From Adenophora triphylla var. japonica (Eukaryota > Streptophyta > Magnoliopsida > Asterales > Campanulaceae), in the NCBI GenBank assembly GCA_022495995.1, contig JAFEMH010001233.1, positions 248,001 to 312,000 on the forward strand: a DNA stretch of 64,000 bases, read 5' to 3'. Positions within the stretch are counted from its first letter, which is position 1. Each line of letters opens with the position of its first letter. Below the pieces are notes generated by a model that worked only from the letters and a program-made list of their open reading frames with translations, was not told the DNA's origin and did not search any database. A program made the translations under genes and the position numbers. Below are positions 49,201-61,514 of this stretch, piece by piece.

Positions 49201-50976
49201 TGTATTCTTTTGATGCTAAATAATGTGCCCATAATTAACACGCAAGAGGTTCATATACACACACCCATTATCAACCTAGTCCAAATTAAGCCATCAAACT
49301 GCATTGCGGGTCATGCACCATTATCTAATCATCACTGGGTATAAACAAACAAAGATACAACGCACTAAGCAGGAACTACTCCCTCTGTTTCACGTTAAGC
49401 ATCCATAATTCAATTTGAGACGTTTCACTTAAAGAGTGCACCTTCAATAATTAAGCTAAAAAACAAAACAACTCAATTCTTTTCTTTCATGTTGTAAATA
49501 TGATAGTTTTCTTGTGTATTATATTAAAAAGGCACATCGACGTTCTGAACCATTATACTTTGCTCAAACACCAGTTTTAACCATCCATGTTTTTAAGCAG
49601 TTTTAACCACCATAAAATACGCATTCACTATGCCCAAACCCCTTAACTCCATCCAATGTCGATAATAAAAGTTAACAAGCCCTAACGAAATTTAACAGGA
49701 GTTACCAAATGTTAAAGAGAGCAGACAAACCCATCAAGCCTTCCCTAAATTTCTCACCCCCATCATCACCCCCCAAACGGTTTTTTTCCCAGCAGCCACA
49801 ACCACCCCACATCAAGCCACCAAGCCGCTGGTCAACTACTACCATTGTCACTACTGTTGCTTTATGCCACCCATCTAAATTTGCATCTCACATCCTCCAT
49901 TGGTGGGGTTGGGATGGGGAGCAAAGACGGGGGGTTGTGATTGGTGGGTTGAACTGAGCCAGGGTAATAAAATAATGATAAGAAGGTTGAAGCAAACTTT
50001 TAACGAGAGTAAACAGAATCATTAACTTTTGGTAAATTTTGTTAGGTTTTGATAAACGACATTGGATAGCATTAGGGGTTTGAGCATACGTATTTTGAGT
50101 ACGGGGGTTAAAACTGCGAAAAATAAAATGGATGGTAAAACTGAAGTTTGAGCAAAGTATGATGGTTCATGATGTGCCTATTAGGAAATGAATAACTTTA
50201 ATATAAATCATAAGCAATACATAGGCATGAAGGTATGAAATTTAAAAGGTTGACTTTCAGACATGGACTATTTAACGTTAACGAGGGTGAGTATATAACA
50301 AACCCAAAATGAAATAGGAAATGCAGGAACTAATCACATGAAATGTTTCCTAGACATGAAACCTGAACCGGAAAGTGAGTGAAGCACAAACAGAATATGG
50401 AAACAAGTTAGAAGTAAGAACATTCAAACACGAATAGCATCAAACATTTTAACAATTTAACCAGTTCTACTTAACAAAAACCATAAGTTCAGTGGCACAA
50501 AAAGCAATCCCGTCCCCATCGAAGGTACAGAATGCTGAAATTGAAATCAAAATTATAACTATGTAAACTAGCAATTTGCTTCAATTACAGTCAAAGATGA
50601 ACCCTTTTCCAAATCCCCAAAGCAAACATGTAAATTAAGGACCGAAAGCAAATGCACCATATAATTAACAAAGAAACCCTAGTTTTCTAATAACCCTAGC
50701 ACCAAGTGGATACAACAGTTACGGACGAAAAACTCGAAACCCTAGTTTCTACAAAGAACAATAGGTATGTCTAATAACCCTAGCAGCAAGGGATTCAACA
50801 ATTACGAACGAAAAACTCAAAACCCTAGTTTCTACAAAGAACAAAAGACATGCAAAAACAGGTATAGAAATAGAGAGAGATGTACCATAGTCGGAGCGAG
50901 GGCGCTTGCCGATGAGGGGCGGCATAGCAACCTGCTGGCCTCTCACGTCGGCGTACTTCCAATAAGCGTCGGCCAT
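46297..50976 (-). CDS. RRM RNA-binding protein, RBP1/NSR type
   Basis: Six exons with GT-AG borders and consistent phase: 50886-50976, 48782-48903, 48441-48675, 48297-48358, 48134-48215 and 46297-46400. They sum to 696 nt, 231 residues. The start chosen is MADAYWKYADVRGQQ, typical of the family; an in-frame ATG 48 bases upstream is less likely. The N-terminal half is low-complexity (YFARDDERGPSRVSRDSDAL, then GASYDRYLRGG and glycine-rich text). One RRM spans about residues 131-220, with RNP2 LFVEGL and RNP1-like LVLCFVDF, ending LRLQFARYPGARTGGGHRGR. By family knowledge these plant proteins bind RNA in nuclear speckles and influence alternative splicing and non-coding RNA. Intron 5 (46401-48133) contains a Helitron. 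The nearest named relatives are Medicago RBP1 and Arabidopsis NSRa/NSRb; orthology is not resolved here. Confidence 0.92.
47550..47752 (+). mobile_element. Complete non-autonomous Helitron (203 bp) in RBP intron 5
   Basis: Starts TCTATAGTATAAAT after A. It contains CCCATTTCGTCCTTACTATT, an A-rich run and the hairpin CCGTGGCCTTGGACACGGG, and ends CTAG before T. The 5' A|TC and 3' CTAG|T pattern and subterminal hairpin follow the Helitron rule. It is the cleanest copy in the window. Confidence 0.8.
48904..50885. other. RBP intron 1
   Basis: About 2 kb. One MITE-like left end (ctccctctgtttcacg, 49379) has no matching right end. The stretch 49540-50170 (ccattatactttgctcaaac and its inverse agcaaagtatgatggttcat) forms an inverted repeat, probably a decayed DNA element. 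Nothing else recognised. Confidence 0.55.
49545..50172. mobile_element. Inverted-repeat element in RBP intron 1
   Basis: Near 49524-49600 the text aaaaggcacatcgacgttctgaaccattatactttgctcaaac(acc)agttttaaccatccat is matched inversely near 50115-50185 (atggatggtaaaactgaagtttgagcaaagtatgatggttcatgatgtgcctatt). A GC-rich centre includes cccatcatcacccccc. Unclassified. Confidence 0.6.
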
Positions 50977-51024
50977 TACTGCTAATCGATTTGTGTTCAA
51001 ACTAGGTGAAGCGGCGTTGGTCAA

Positions 51025-52200
51025 AAGGTCCCCTTTTATTCCGATTTATCGCTCTTCCCTCCTTCCTCTCCTCCCCAGAAAAGTATCATATTTTCGTCCC
51101 TAATTAACTTTAATTTTTACCATTTCGTTTCTAAATAATTTTTTTTTCATTTTCATCATTGATTTATCGTTTTAAGGATGATGTGGTCCCTCCAGTTAAC
51201 GGGCGTTTAATAATTCGTTAACTTCGTCCACCTATCTGGCATCTTTCATCCTACATGGCAATAAAATATGGCAATTTCATTCCATAGTTAAATTTACAAG
51301 GGCAAAAATGTTAAAATTGAAACTACAAGAACTTAAAACTAAAAAAATAAAACATAAAAAGAAAAACACTTCCTCTTCTTCTTTCTTCAGCCTTCTTCTT
51401 CACCACACTCCATCCCCAGCTACACCCACCATCGCCTCCCTTTCTCTCTCTTCAATTTGTAACCACCCTTTCTGCCCTCCACCCACACTACGAAGACATC
51501 CAATTTCATGGCGTCCCACCTCCATACATGTCACCTCTGTGGCAGTAACGCCGTCGCCCTTCTCTCTGACTTCTGCTCTTTCTCCATCAACATCCAGCGA
51601 GCACCATTCCCGCCTTTCCCTCCCCTTACCCGTCCCCGTATCCTCCCCACCGCTGTCCCTTCCCACCCCATCCCACCTCCCCTTCTCGCCTCCCCAAATC
51701 TTCTTTCACCACTGCCTTTTCACCTTCCTGCTTTCCAAATCTGTTTTTATAACATTTGAAAACCCGTCGATCTGGTCCAAATGTTGGTTATTAAATTTGA
51801 TTTCGATTTTTGCCCATATCTAGTATTTTGAAGGTTTTTTTTTCTGTTTTTATAACATTTGAAAACTTGTTGATCTATTTTTATAACATCTGAAAATGAT
51901 TTTTTTGTTGTTGTTGTGAGGGTGGTTGGAGAAGGAGGACGGAGGACGAAGGGAGGGGTGGTGAGGAATGGCTGTTTGTGAACATGGTGGTTTGGTGGAG
52001 AGATGAGGAACGGTGCTGGGTTGAAAACGACGGAGAAGGAGGAAGTTGGGCAGGAGGCGTTGGGGCGGCGATTGGGAAGGGGGTTGCGTGTGCTTTTATT
52101 GACGGGTTGCCGGAGATGGGTAGGACGGAGAGAGAAAGTGTGGGGGGAGTGAGTGTTTTGATTTTTATTACATTTTGCCCCCTATAAGTGAATTATAGCT
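51025..52200. other. Intergenic upstream of RBP; CT-rich and G-rich stretches
   Basis: The plus-strand frame at 51308-51823 is low-complexity (Ser/Pro/Leu from CT-rich DNA), and the G-rich stretch at 51910-52150 is its rough inverse in style. This could be a decayed inverted-repeat element. No gene supported. Confidence 0.45.
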
Positions 52201-53284
52201 TGTATTTATAGGCATAGCATATTATAGTATTTATTGAATAAGAAAGCGTGTGAGAGGTGGTTATAATCCTAGTTTGATTATAACTATTCATAGTCTTTAT
52301 TTGATTAGGATTAGATAATATTAATCTGCACGTGCACCTTGGAGGCGGGGTCCTCGCCATGTAAGGCTTGGTCGGCCTGAATTGAAATCGAGAAAGAGAG
52401 AAATAAGGATGGGGAAGTCCATTTCCTTGTATTGAATGGTGACCGAGGAAGGTCTCCTCGTCTCGGGATGAGGCCTTCGTCGAGCTTACTAAATGTCTTG
52501 CTCGGCATATGAAGAGATGCCTGGTCGGCATGTATATTTGTTGTGCGTTGGTCATTATTCGCCCTGCTATGCCTATGTCGACATAGTGGGAAACGACGAG
52601 TAGGCACGATGAGTAAAGGTAGGGAAACCCCACTCCCTTTGTCATAATTGGGACTTGTATGGATTATATTTTTGGCCCATTCCATTGGGCTTTGCTTGGT
52701 CCGATCCACGTTCGTACCTCGGTTTATATCGTTTAGTGGCCCCCGACTTCCTATCTCGATTATGCTGAGGAGGAAGTGTTGCTCTACCTCAGCTTAAACG
52801 AATACAGAGGGATTTTATACGAATCATGAGGTGTTTCATTATACGTCGGTTAATTCGACAATGTGGGCGCGGATATTGAGGTTTGACATTCATCTTAGAA
52901 ACCCTCTAGAACATTTATTGCAAGAAAGAGACGGCGCTTTTACCCGATTTTTGACTCGTACCCGTCTTTAGATTTGGGTATAAAACAAAAATCAATTTTC
53001 GTTTCTAATCTTTTATCACCATTTGCAATTGAGAGAGAAACCATAAGCTTCAAATCGCCTGTTCGCTCTTGATTTCTTGGTCAATTTGTGCTTGATCTGT
53101 TCGTGTGTTTCTTCGGTAATCCTTCGATTAAGGTATAAATCTTCTCCCTTTTCTCTATTTTCTGTCTTTTTACTTCGAATTTCTGGGTTTTGGTGCTCAT
53201 GTTCTTGGCGTGTTCTTGAGGCGCCATTGTTGTTCTTGTTTGAAGCTTTTCTTGAGTAAACCTCGTGTCTTCCTCGTATCTAGA
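52201..53284. other. Unrecognised region with TATA-like element, possibly LTR-derived
   Basis: Repeated GGTCGGC/CTCGTC-rich text (52365-52630) is followed by gggTATAAAAc (52977) and a leader-like stretch up to an ATG at 53286. The style resembles an LTR plus leader, but no paired copy or termini are found in the window. Confidence 0.35.
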
Positions 53285-53285
53285 A

Positions 53286-54100
53286 ATGGCAAGAACATGG
53301 AGAAGTAATCCCAACGCGTTGTACTGGTACCACACCCAAAATCTTAGTATTTGCCAACGAATTAACGGCCCTTGGATGATGTTGAGTTTGAACGAGATAG
53401 GGAAAATTCTGACAAGGTATCAAAGCCCTAAAACTGACGTCAGTTATCCTAGTCGGTTTAGGATTTACCGACATAGTGTTGATTTCCCAAATATTGTGTT
53501 AGTCGGTTTAGCATTTTTTATCACTCATAAATTTCGATGTAAGTATAAACCACATCACATTAGCTATCTATATTATGTTATATATTTGATTTTTAATTGT
53601 TTTAAGTTGCAGGATGTGGCTTCCAAACCGAATCATGGAGATGAAAATATGTCCAGCTTGAACGATAATAACGAGGTAAATTCTTAAGGATTATTTATTT
53701 ATCTTCTACTACACTTTTTTAATTTGATTTTCAATATGATGAAAATGTGTCAATATTGACTGATAATATTTATACAATTGACTCGACATCTAAATTTTAT
53801 ATAATCTTCATTATTATTTAGATTGGACATGTTATTTAATTATTTTATTTGACTTTATTTTTATGTAGGATACGCCATTTGAATCTATGGAGAACAGTTC
53901 TTCAATATCCATAGCTTCAAGGAAGCGTTTGTTGAACAACATATTCAATAATGAGGAGGTTCGACTATCCATTTCTAAGGAAATCAAACAAATCAAGCAG
54001 GAGAAATTAGATAAGCATACAAGAAATAAGGAGAGATTAACATTTTATTTCAAACATTTGATTTTATGTTTTACCATTGAGCAGGATGTATTGGTTTAAT
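53286..54100 (+). other. Unrecognised short coding-like frames
   Basis: A frame from 53286 reads MARTWRSNPNALYWYHTQNL and continues to about 53690 (ending NMSSLNDNNEVNS). A second frame at 53887-54099 reads MENSSSISIASRKRLLNNIF, then NNEEVRLSISKEIKQIKQEK, a charged, helical-looking segment. aaacgagGTAAATT at 53675 and a TGTAG acceptor at 53869 could join them. I do not recognise either. They could be the tail of a transposon protein or a lineage-specific gene. Low confidence that they are coding. Confidence 0.3.
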
Positions 54101-55640
54101 ACCCCTTACAATATTTGTTATTTCTTACCCGGTTGACATTATCGTGGGTAGATTGAGTGGGATTGTTGAACAAAATTTTATTTGGTAGACTGTGATTTCA
54201 TTTATATTTTTTTATTTCTAATTATTCTGAAATAAAAATGTAAATTTTATTAGTTTTCAAATATGTACAAGTTGGGACAAGAAATTAAATTATTAACTTT
54301 ACATTTCATGTAGAGGGAGAAGGCCAGAGAGATAGGGACAGGAGTTACATGACCAAAATCTATTGCAGTGGAAAAAAAAAACCACTAAGAAATTGACAAT
54401 TTTTTTTCCTTTTAGCCAGGTATTCAACAATTCAATCACCTCCTGATTTAATTAATCAAAATAAACCATAATTCAAAATAATTACATAAAATAAAAAATA
54501 AACCCTAATTTCAAAAAAATTTCACGAAATCAAAATGAAACTTAATTCAAAGTAATTTCACGAAATTAAAACAAACCCTAATTCATAGTAATTTCACATA
54601 ATCAAAATAAAACCCTATATCAAATGAGCATCAAAAATTGAAAACAAAACAAAGGAATGAGAGATGAGAAGTTACGTCTTAAAGTTTGGCTTTATCGAAA
54701 GAGAGATTTGAGACGATTCCCCGAACGTCTAGGGAAGTGACCGTTTGGTCGGAGCGGAGTTTGGGAAGGCGGAGTGACTGTGTGAGGGAGAGAGAGCGTG
54801 TGGGAAATAAGCGAAGGAGTGGGGGATGTATAAGAGGAAGGATTTTTCTTTGGACTAGAAAATATAATTTTCATTTTCAAAATCTTTGCATGTCACCTAC
54901 TTGTTTTGAGTTGAGCTGACCAATGAAGATGAATCTTCATTTTTTATGAAGCCAGGAAAGAGGAAAAGGGTTCAAGTTCTCAATGTTTTTTTAGCTTCAT
55001 TTTTTCTGATTTTAGGTTTATTAACTTTGCGTTGAATCTCCTATCGTCTTTTTGAGAAATTTATGTCCCTAATTTTGGGTTAATCCAGTAGGAATTTATT
55101 GAAATTACGTAAATCAAGTATACATTTTGAATTCAATATAAACGTTGCATATTATTTATTTATTAACTTGATTGAATTTTGATAAAAAAAAATTGTGTAA
55201 GTGAGGGACAATGACAGACCAAGAATGAAAGATAATTCTACACGCCGGAAAGTGAACCACAAGATTTGGCTCAGCGTATCTTGAATGAAAGAAGGACAAA
55301 GAAAAGTGTCTTGAATAATTAGCCTCACTATGCCCGTCGAATTGCGATAGATTACTCACTAGTTATCTTTTAAAATAAAAAATCTCAAAGATTTAAAATT
55401 GTAATTGTATATCTCAATATTTAGAACTCAATTATTTTTTCCCCAAAATTACTTCATGCAAGTGACATTGTTATTGACATTACTTCTCACATTCAGCCAA
55501 ACGGTTTATTTTTTATACACAGATAAAAGCATGAAAACAAACAAACAATTACCCAAATTTATTTATAGTGAAAAATAAATAATTAGAAGGATGGAGATTA
55601 TTCTAGAGAGTTCTTAACTAAATCAAAAGCTGATGAGGTG
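54101..55640. other. AT-rich intergenic DNA
   Basis: Contains loose repeats of aaaccctaattcaaartaatttcac (54440-54620) and a GA-rich stretch (54690-54830). No gene supported. Confidence 0.5.
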
Positions 55641-56386
55641 TGTTGGAATATTTGATATATGTGGTATGAAAGTTCATAGTTCTATGACCTTGGAGCGTTG
55701 TTGGCTTGAACTGAATTTGGCTAAGGAAAAATCACGTCGGAAGATCTGTGCTCGAGGGCGGCCGCGCTGGTTTGCCGAGGACTCGACAATGAGTATCTGA
55801 TGTTTAGCGCGGTCGCGGCAGCCTCGGGGGCGGCCGCGCTCGTTTGGGCGATGTTTTCTGGGCCGGGTGCGGCGGTTTTAGGTCGTATTAAGACTCTAAA
55901 ACCTAATTTACCATATGTATAAATACAATACTTCCTCCATCCGGGTTTATTATGAATTATTGAAGAGAAAATCAATTCTCTTGCTTTATTTCATTGTTAA
56001 ATTACTTCCTGTTCATAGAGATCCGTTCGTGAGATTCAAGGCGACTGAGATAGGACCGCCGGTGATTACCTACCTGTGTGCTCATCTTTCTTGGTACGTA
56101 ATCCGTGATCGTTTTATCCTCGGAGAAATTTGCACTGTGCACGAGTTGCACCAATTGGGGGAAATATTTTCTCTTAGGACAGTCTTCCTAAGGCGACTCG
56201 ATCAAATCACGATAAGTTTTCTAATCGTTTGTTTTCTTGTTTCTGTTTGTTTTCCTGATCCCGTTTCCTTGCTGTCGTTTTGCTATTGACTTATTGATTG
56301 GTACGATCTTGACTTGATTAATAAATTCTCCTATTGTTGATTAAATTACTTGTTTAATCTGTGGTGCTGTTAATTAATTTCCAACA
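55641..56386. mobile_element. Solo LTR (746 bp) with 5-bp target-site duplication
   Basis: Starts TGTTGGAATA and ends TTTCCAACA. AGGTG flanks both sides (55636-55640 and 56387-56391). There is no internal retroelement sequence, so it is the product of LTR-LTR recombination. It contains a GC-rich block (55750-55870) with GGGCGGCCGCGC and GCGGTCGCGG, like the Copia LTR at 8782. Confidence 0.92.
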
Positions 56387-56454
56387 AGGTGTTCACCTTA
56401 ACTATAAAATAAGTCTTCTGAAAATTGTAATTTACAGTACAGTATATGTTAATA

Positions 56455-56742
56455 CTCCCTCCGTTCCAGCCCAAAAGGCACAAAATCAACCTGGCACGAA
56501 AATTAAGAAAAGTGATGTAGGAAAGAGAAAAAATTTAAATGTTGTGAGTATGAAAAATTAAATAGAAGAGAGAATGAGTGTGAGGAATAGTTAGAAGAGA
56601 GAATGTTGTGACTGTAAAAGTAAAGTAGGAGAGAGAATGAGTGGGTGGAATAGTAATAAAAACTTTTCTTTTTGGGACTGTGCCTTTTTAAATGGGACAC
56701 CCAAAAAGAAAATTTGTGTCTTTTCGGCCGGAACGGAGAGAT
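56455..56742. mobile_element. Stowaway-like MITE
   Basis: Termini ctccctccgttccagcccaa and ggccggaacggagag, inverted. Confidence 0.85.
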
Positions 56743-56760
56743 TACATTGTTTATATTATA

Positions 56761-57089
56761 CTCCCTCCATCCCAATTTCAAGAGTCTCAATTTCTCTTTT
56801 GATTCATTCCAGATTAAGAGTCTCATTTCATAAATGATAAATTTTGAACAGTATTTCGGACATTTATGTCCTTATAATATAAATATATTTAAAAAAATCA
56901 TTCATTATGTCCTTATAATGTTAACATATTAAAAAAAAAAAACAAAAAGAGATTTTATCATAAATGTTTTAATTTTTACATTCTCTCTCCTCTAATCTTC
57001 TATCCACTTGCAATTCTTTATTCATTTTTTAAAAAATTTCTTAAGAAACGTGAAATACTAATAATACTCTAGGACCCTTAAAATGGAAC
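56761..57089. mobile_element. Stowaway-like MITE, same subfamily as 36711-37048
   Basis: The left end ctccctccatcccaatttca is clear. The right end (ttaaaatggaacgg) is degenerate. The internal sequence is colinear with 36711-37048. Confidence 0.75.
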
Positions 57090-57431
57090 GGTAAAAATAG
57101 TAAAATTGCATTATTATGATTAATTTTTTTTAAAATAAGACACTTTTTATAAGTGAGTAATTTTAAATTAAAATTGAATAATTTCATAAAACCCCCTCAC
57201 CCTAAATTATTCTGAAGCACAGACGAAATTAAAAAGTCTACACACGTGTTGCCGCCCTATCAAATTATCTCCTTAAATATCCAACCCCAATAGTTTGCTT
57301 GCACTCCCCACCTTCGCTAGCAAATTCCAAGATCATCATCTTTCACTTGTAAAATCTCTGATTTCTTTCCCATCTTTATTTTTCTCGTTTGATTTATTTG
57401 TTAATTATGCATAACTTTTTTTTTCAGTCCG

Positions 57432-57829
57432 ATGGATGAATTCGCCGGCCACCCCTTATTCAGCTGCAACAAATGCCGGAATCCCATCGCCCTCCGCGAA
57501 GATCTCCTCTCAAAATCATTCATGGTGATCATCAATTTCAATATTATCATCAACAATAAACCCGGTTACTAATTCAATTTTGATTATTTTTGATAAATTT
57601 ATAGGCGAAATCAGGGCAAGCATATCTATTTTCTCAAGCGATGAACATAGTGGTTGGATCGAAACGCGATCAGCAGCTTATAACTGGTCGATTCACCGTA
57701 GCTGATATCTATTGCCAGAATTGTGGAGAAGTTATGGGGTGGAAATATCTGCAAGCTTTTGACATGAAGCAGAAATTCAAGGAAGGCAGGTTTATAATTG
57801 AGAAAGCCAAGATCTTAAAGGAATACTAG
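57432..57829 (+). CDS. Yippee-like zinc-binding protein
   Basis: Two exons, 57432-57524 and 57605-57829 (GT-AG, phase 0), give 105 residues, the usual size for plant Yippee-like proteins. Two zinc-binding pairs are present: CNKC at residues 12-15 and CQNC at 68-71, 52 residues apart. They are followed by the family signature GWKYLQAFD and a KFKEGRFIIEK tail, and the QAMNIVVG segment is also typical. The Yippee fold resembles the CULT/Mis18 beta-sandwich. Cellular roles in plants are poorly defined; animal relatives associate with ubiquitin ligase or cytoskeletal complexes. The start is the first ATG after a T-rich stretch and ttttcag that may be a leader-intron acceptor. The two MITEs upstream end about 340 bp before the start. 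Confidence 0.95.
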
Positions 57830-58039
57830 TGTATATTAATTGCATTATTATTGGGGTGATATAATTATGTTTAATTATTTCATGTTTGTAATATAGTAAA
57901 TTTCAAGTGTACTGTTTACTAGACTTCTAATAAAAATTAAATATGTATTTTTTTTTTTTTTTTTTTGTTGTGATTTTCTAGCTATTGGTTTGGAACAAGT
58001 GATTTTCTAGCTATTGGGTTTGAAAAGTCAGGTAATTGT

Positions 58040-58262
58040 TTTAGGGGAATTTGACCTGAAGTTCTTTTTGGAATAAATCACTTTCTCTCAAGTTTTTCAT
58101 TAAATTAAAATGACCTGAAAGTTCTTATGAAATAATATATAATATTGCATGCAATATTATTATATTCACTCATATGTGAATATAATATTGCATCTATAAT
58201 ACAGCATGAAGAAAAAACTTCTCAAATAAATATTATGATACTTTTTTAAAACTTCCCGACCA
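58040..58262. repeat. Dispersed repeat, unoccupied copy of 23765-24440
   Basis: Same order of blocks as in MIP2 intron 6 (ggaatttgacctgaagttct, ctcaagtttttcattaaatt, ttgcatgcaat, attatgatactttttta) but without the MITE. Confidence 0.75.
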
Positions 58263-59230
58263 CTCTCTCTTGTTTTAGTCCGTTAGAATATTTATTAAGT
58301 CCACTTACTTTTCCTTTTTCTTTTAATTTTTCCCAAAAGTCTTCTGATCCACAATTTTAAATTCCAATTTGGCGTAATCCATCCACTTTAATCAAAATTC
58401 TATGTTCTTATCCATTATAGCAGACTTCTTTCTCCGGGTCATTTCTTGGCTTGTTTAAACCTCATCGTACTTTTCTTTGTGGTTAGTTATATTGCTTGAA
58501 GTGAATTTCAGAAATGCTACTGATCAATTACTCAACCAACCAGTATTTATTCTACGAATTCGTCTTCTTCACGCTCGCCATTTCCACTGCCCTGCCTCCT
58601 CCTCTCCCACATCACTACGCATTCTCTCCCTCTCTATCAATTCCCTAAACCACCGCAACTCACCCCTCTTCCTCCTCCATGTGATTGCTGGTGAATTCTT
58701 CTCCATCGCCTCAAATTTCATCGCAATAACCACCCAATTTTGATGATAGCCATCAACGAGAGCCATCCGGTTGATCCAACTTCGACGATGTTGGTGATTT
58801 AAGTGAAAATCATCGGCCATTTGGTGTACTCGGGGTTTGGTTCAAAGACGGGTGGACTCGGGAATACTATATTGAGAATACGGGGGTGCGGAGTGCACAT
58901 TCTCATAAGTATGTTTCGGGTTCACAGAATAAATCGATCAAGTATGGAATTGCTGGGAATTCGAAATTCGAATTCAAAATGCTTGCAACTGCTTTTTCAA
59001 ATTTGCAACTACCTGTTCAAATTTGAAACAGGCAGTACTTGATTTAAATAACATCTTTGAGACATCTTTTTCAGATAATTCATTCCACAAGGGTTCTTCT
59101 ATTTCTTGCCAGAATAGAGGGCTTAATTCGCAGTCTTATCCCACAAGAGAATTCGTGCAACCTGTGAATGTGTGCCCCAAATTTTGTGTATTGGAAATTC
59201 ACGCGAGTTTGAAGACATCCGGTTTAATTT
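58263..59230. other. Unrecognised sequence with short open stretches
   Basis: One frame (58800-59000) reads ENHRPFGVLGVWFKDGWTRE and KSIKYGIAGNSKFEFKML before a stop. A second follows at 59023-59232 (MKQAVLDLNNIFETSFSDNS). No family recognised, no clear splice logic. Possibly transposon-derived or a decayed gene. Confidence 0.3.
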
Positions 59231-59877
59231 GAAAAACGGAGTCGCCACACTATTTTGATTACCTCAAAACTTTGAAAAAAAGGTTTTATGGGTTCGGAGG
59301 TTAAGTTACCCCTTGGGAAGAACGGATCGTCGTTCACCCAAGGTGCCTTGCCGGAGCAAGTCTCCCAAGATTTCATTAATTGTGCTTGCTTGCGTGTTTT
59401 CTTGTGTGCATGTGTTTGAAAATAAGGGGGGAATGTCCCAAGTTATCTTCCGGACGTACAAACCATTTATTGGTTGTCGCTCGGGATTCCTTGGAATTTT
59501 ATGTATTCGGGATTATGATCCCGTCCTCATCTTGGACTTGTGATCATTGCATTTTTAACCTCGGAACTGTGCATGATCGAGAGAATGACTCTCTTTTATA
59601 GTCACAAAATGAGGTTCTTTAGGAAGGAATGTCCTTAGCCCATCAATCCTACACTTTAAGACGGTCGAGCTCATATAGATGCTTCATACTCGTCTTAAGT
59701 GATAATCGGAGATATAGGGTTCAAGGTTGTCCCTTTCTAAAGAAATTATGAAACCTTTAATGGAAGAAACGATGTAAAGATAGGATCTTTTACACCGGTC
59801 CGTTCCAAGGTTGCTAATGGGGATATGGGGGAATGCATGTAAAAATGACATTTTTAGTGAAAAGATGACATTTTTGG

Positions 59878-60325
59878 GTTGCAAAGGATGCATTTGATTT
59901 GCAAAGGATACATTTTTTGATGTAAAGAAGTGATCTTTATGCAAAGGATGCATTTGATTTAAAGAAATTGATACTTAATATGCAAAGGATGCACTTTTAT
60001 GTAAAGGCATGATTTTTATGCAAATGATGCATTTTGATGTGGGAAATTGGGATTTAAATATGCAAGGGATGCATAAAGATTGTATTTTGAAAAGCAAGGG
60101 ATGCTAATTTAGGATAAAGATATGATCTTTAATGCAAATGATGCTTGAAAAAGGATTTCATATGCAAAGGATGCATTTTTATCATAAAGATTGGATTTTT
60201 ATATGCAAAGGATGCATGAAGGTGGCATTTTTATGTAAAAATAGGGTTTTTAGGTGCAAAGGATGCACCTTTGATTCAAAAGATTACATCTTTAATGGCA
60301 AGGGATGCCTAATGCATGCAAAAGG
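59878..60325. repeat. GCAAAGGATGCAT interspersed repeat array
   Basis: About 12 copies of gca(a/a)a(g/t)ggatgca at irregular spacing of 25-55 bases, separated by ATTTTTAT-type spacers. A further copy lies at 62973. Confidence 0.85.
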
Positions 60326-61429
60326 GGGAAAGGGGGTATAAAGATATGATCTTTAACTATGAATGTCAAGTCCCAAGCAAAGATAATAACAAGATATGAA
60401 ATGCAATGAGCAATTAAATCATATAGAGCAATTAGGATGCAAGTTTAGGGAGTGAGAGGTTACCAATGGTGGCCTCTTCTTCTTTGGGTGAAGCTAGGTG
60501 GAAGGACCAACTTCTAGATCTTCAAGGAGGAGGCTTCTTGGCACCCTTTTGGCTTCCTAACTTCGCAGCATTTGCTTGAGTATAGTGTATTGTGTAGTGG
60601 TTGATGATATTGTGTATTGAAATGGGTAGAGGAGGGCTCTATTTATAGGCAGTCTGGAAATAACTAATGAGGGCGTGCGGCTGGAGGTCCTTGGCTAATG
60701 CAGCCGTGCGGCATTATCCCTTGTGACTCAGCATGTTTCTAGAATCATGCAAGGTGGCAAATTCTAGAACATTTCCTAATTAAGAAAAACGTGTTTCTTA
60801 ATTAGGAAGCTTCCCTTCAAATTTCTTAATTGTTTTGGAACAGTTCCGAATATTTCCTAACACTAGAAAAGGTCCGGGAATTACCGGAAACTTACCGAAA
60901 TTGTCGGAAAATTTAACCTAAGGCATGAGCGATTTGGATACTTACAGAAGCCCCTCGGCAACGTCACTTGCAGGGCGAGTGGGGTTGTCGATAGAAAATG
61001 ATCCGATCTGGCGAATGCCGAGACGGATTGAGAGACCGAGGTGGTCGAGTGACTGAACCTCTGGAAGGCTACCTACGTATCCCGAGTGGGAATCAAGCCA
61101 GGCCGTAGTTCGGAATGGGGTCCGCTGAGGAATAGAAAAGAGAAACTGATCTCTTGCTGGGGAAGTAGAAGAGAAAATGACCTAAGAGGTCAAGCAATTA
61201 ATCCTACTGGGGATATGCTAGAAGTGACCGATGTGGTCAGATATCTAGACCTCTATGAGGGGCTACTTCATCACTGATGAGTGACGAAGGAACAGGATGA
61301 CCAAAGTGGTCGGATGGCTGGACCTTTTATGAAAGGCTACCTACGTATCCCGGAGGAATCAAGCCTTGATCGTAGTTCAAGCATCACTAGATAGGTTAAG
61401 AACGATGTCTAGGATCCTTGAGGTTTTAA

Positions 61430-61510
61430 CAATTAATGGAGGTTGTCACCTGATTGACAATTAATGGAGGTTGTCACCTGATTGACAATTAATGGAGGTT
61501 GTCACCTGAG
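61430..61510. repeat. Three-copy 28-bp tandem repeat
   Basis: caattaatggaggttgtcac plus ctgattga, repeated at 61430, 61458 and 61486. Confidence 0.95.
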
Positions 61511-61514
61511 GAAA

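Noticed and set aside
49379..49400. Another Stowaway MITE from its left end
   Set aside because: No matching right terminus was found nearby, so it was not listed as an element.
50977..51024. Upstream in-frame ATG as the RBP start
   Set aside because: MADAYWKYADVRGQQ is the family-like start; the extra 16 residues show no conserved character I recognise.
51308..51823. 171-codon open frame, plus strand
   Set aside because: Composition is Ser/Pro/Leu-rich from CT-rich DNA, with no domain, no splice context and an equally long antisense frame.
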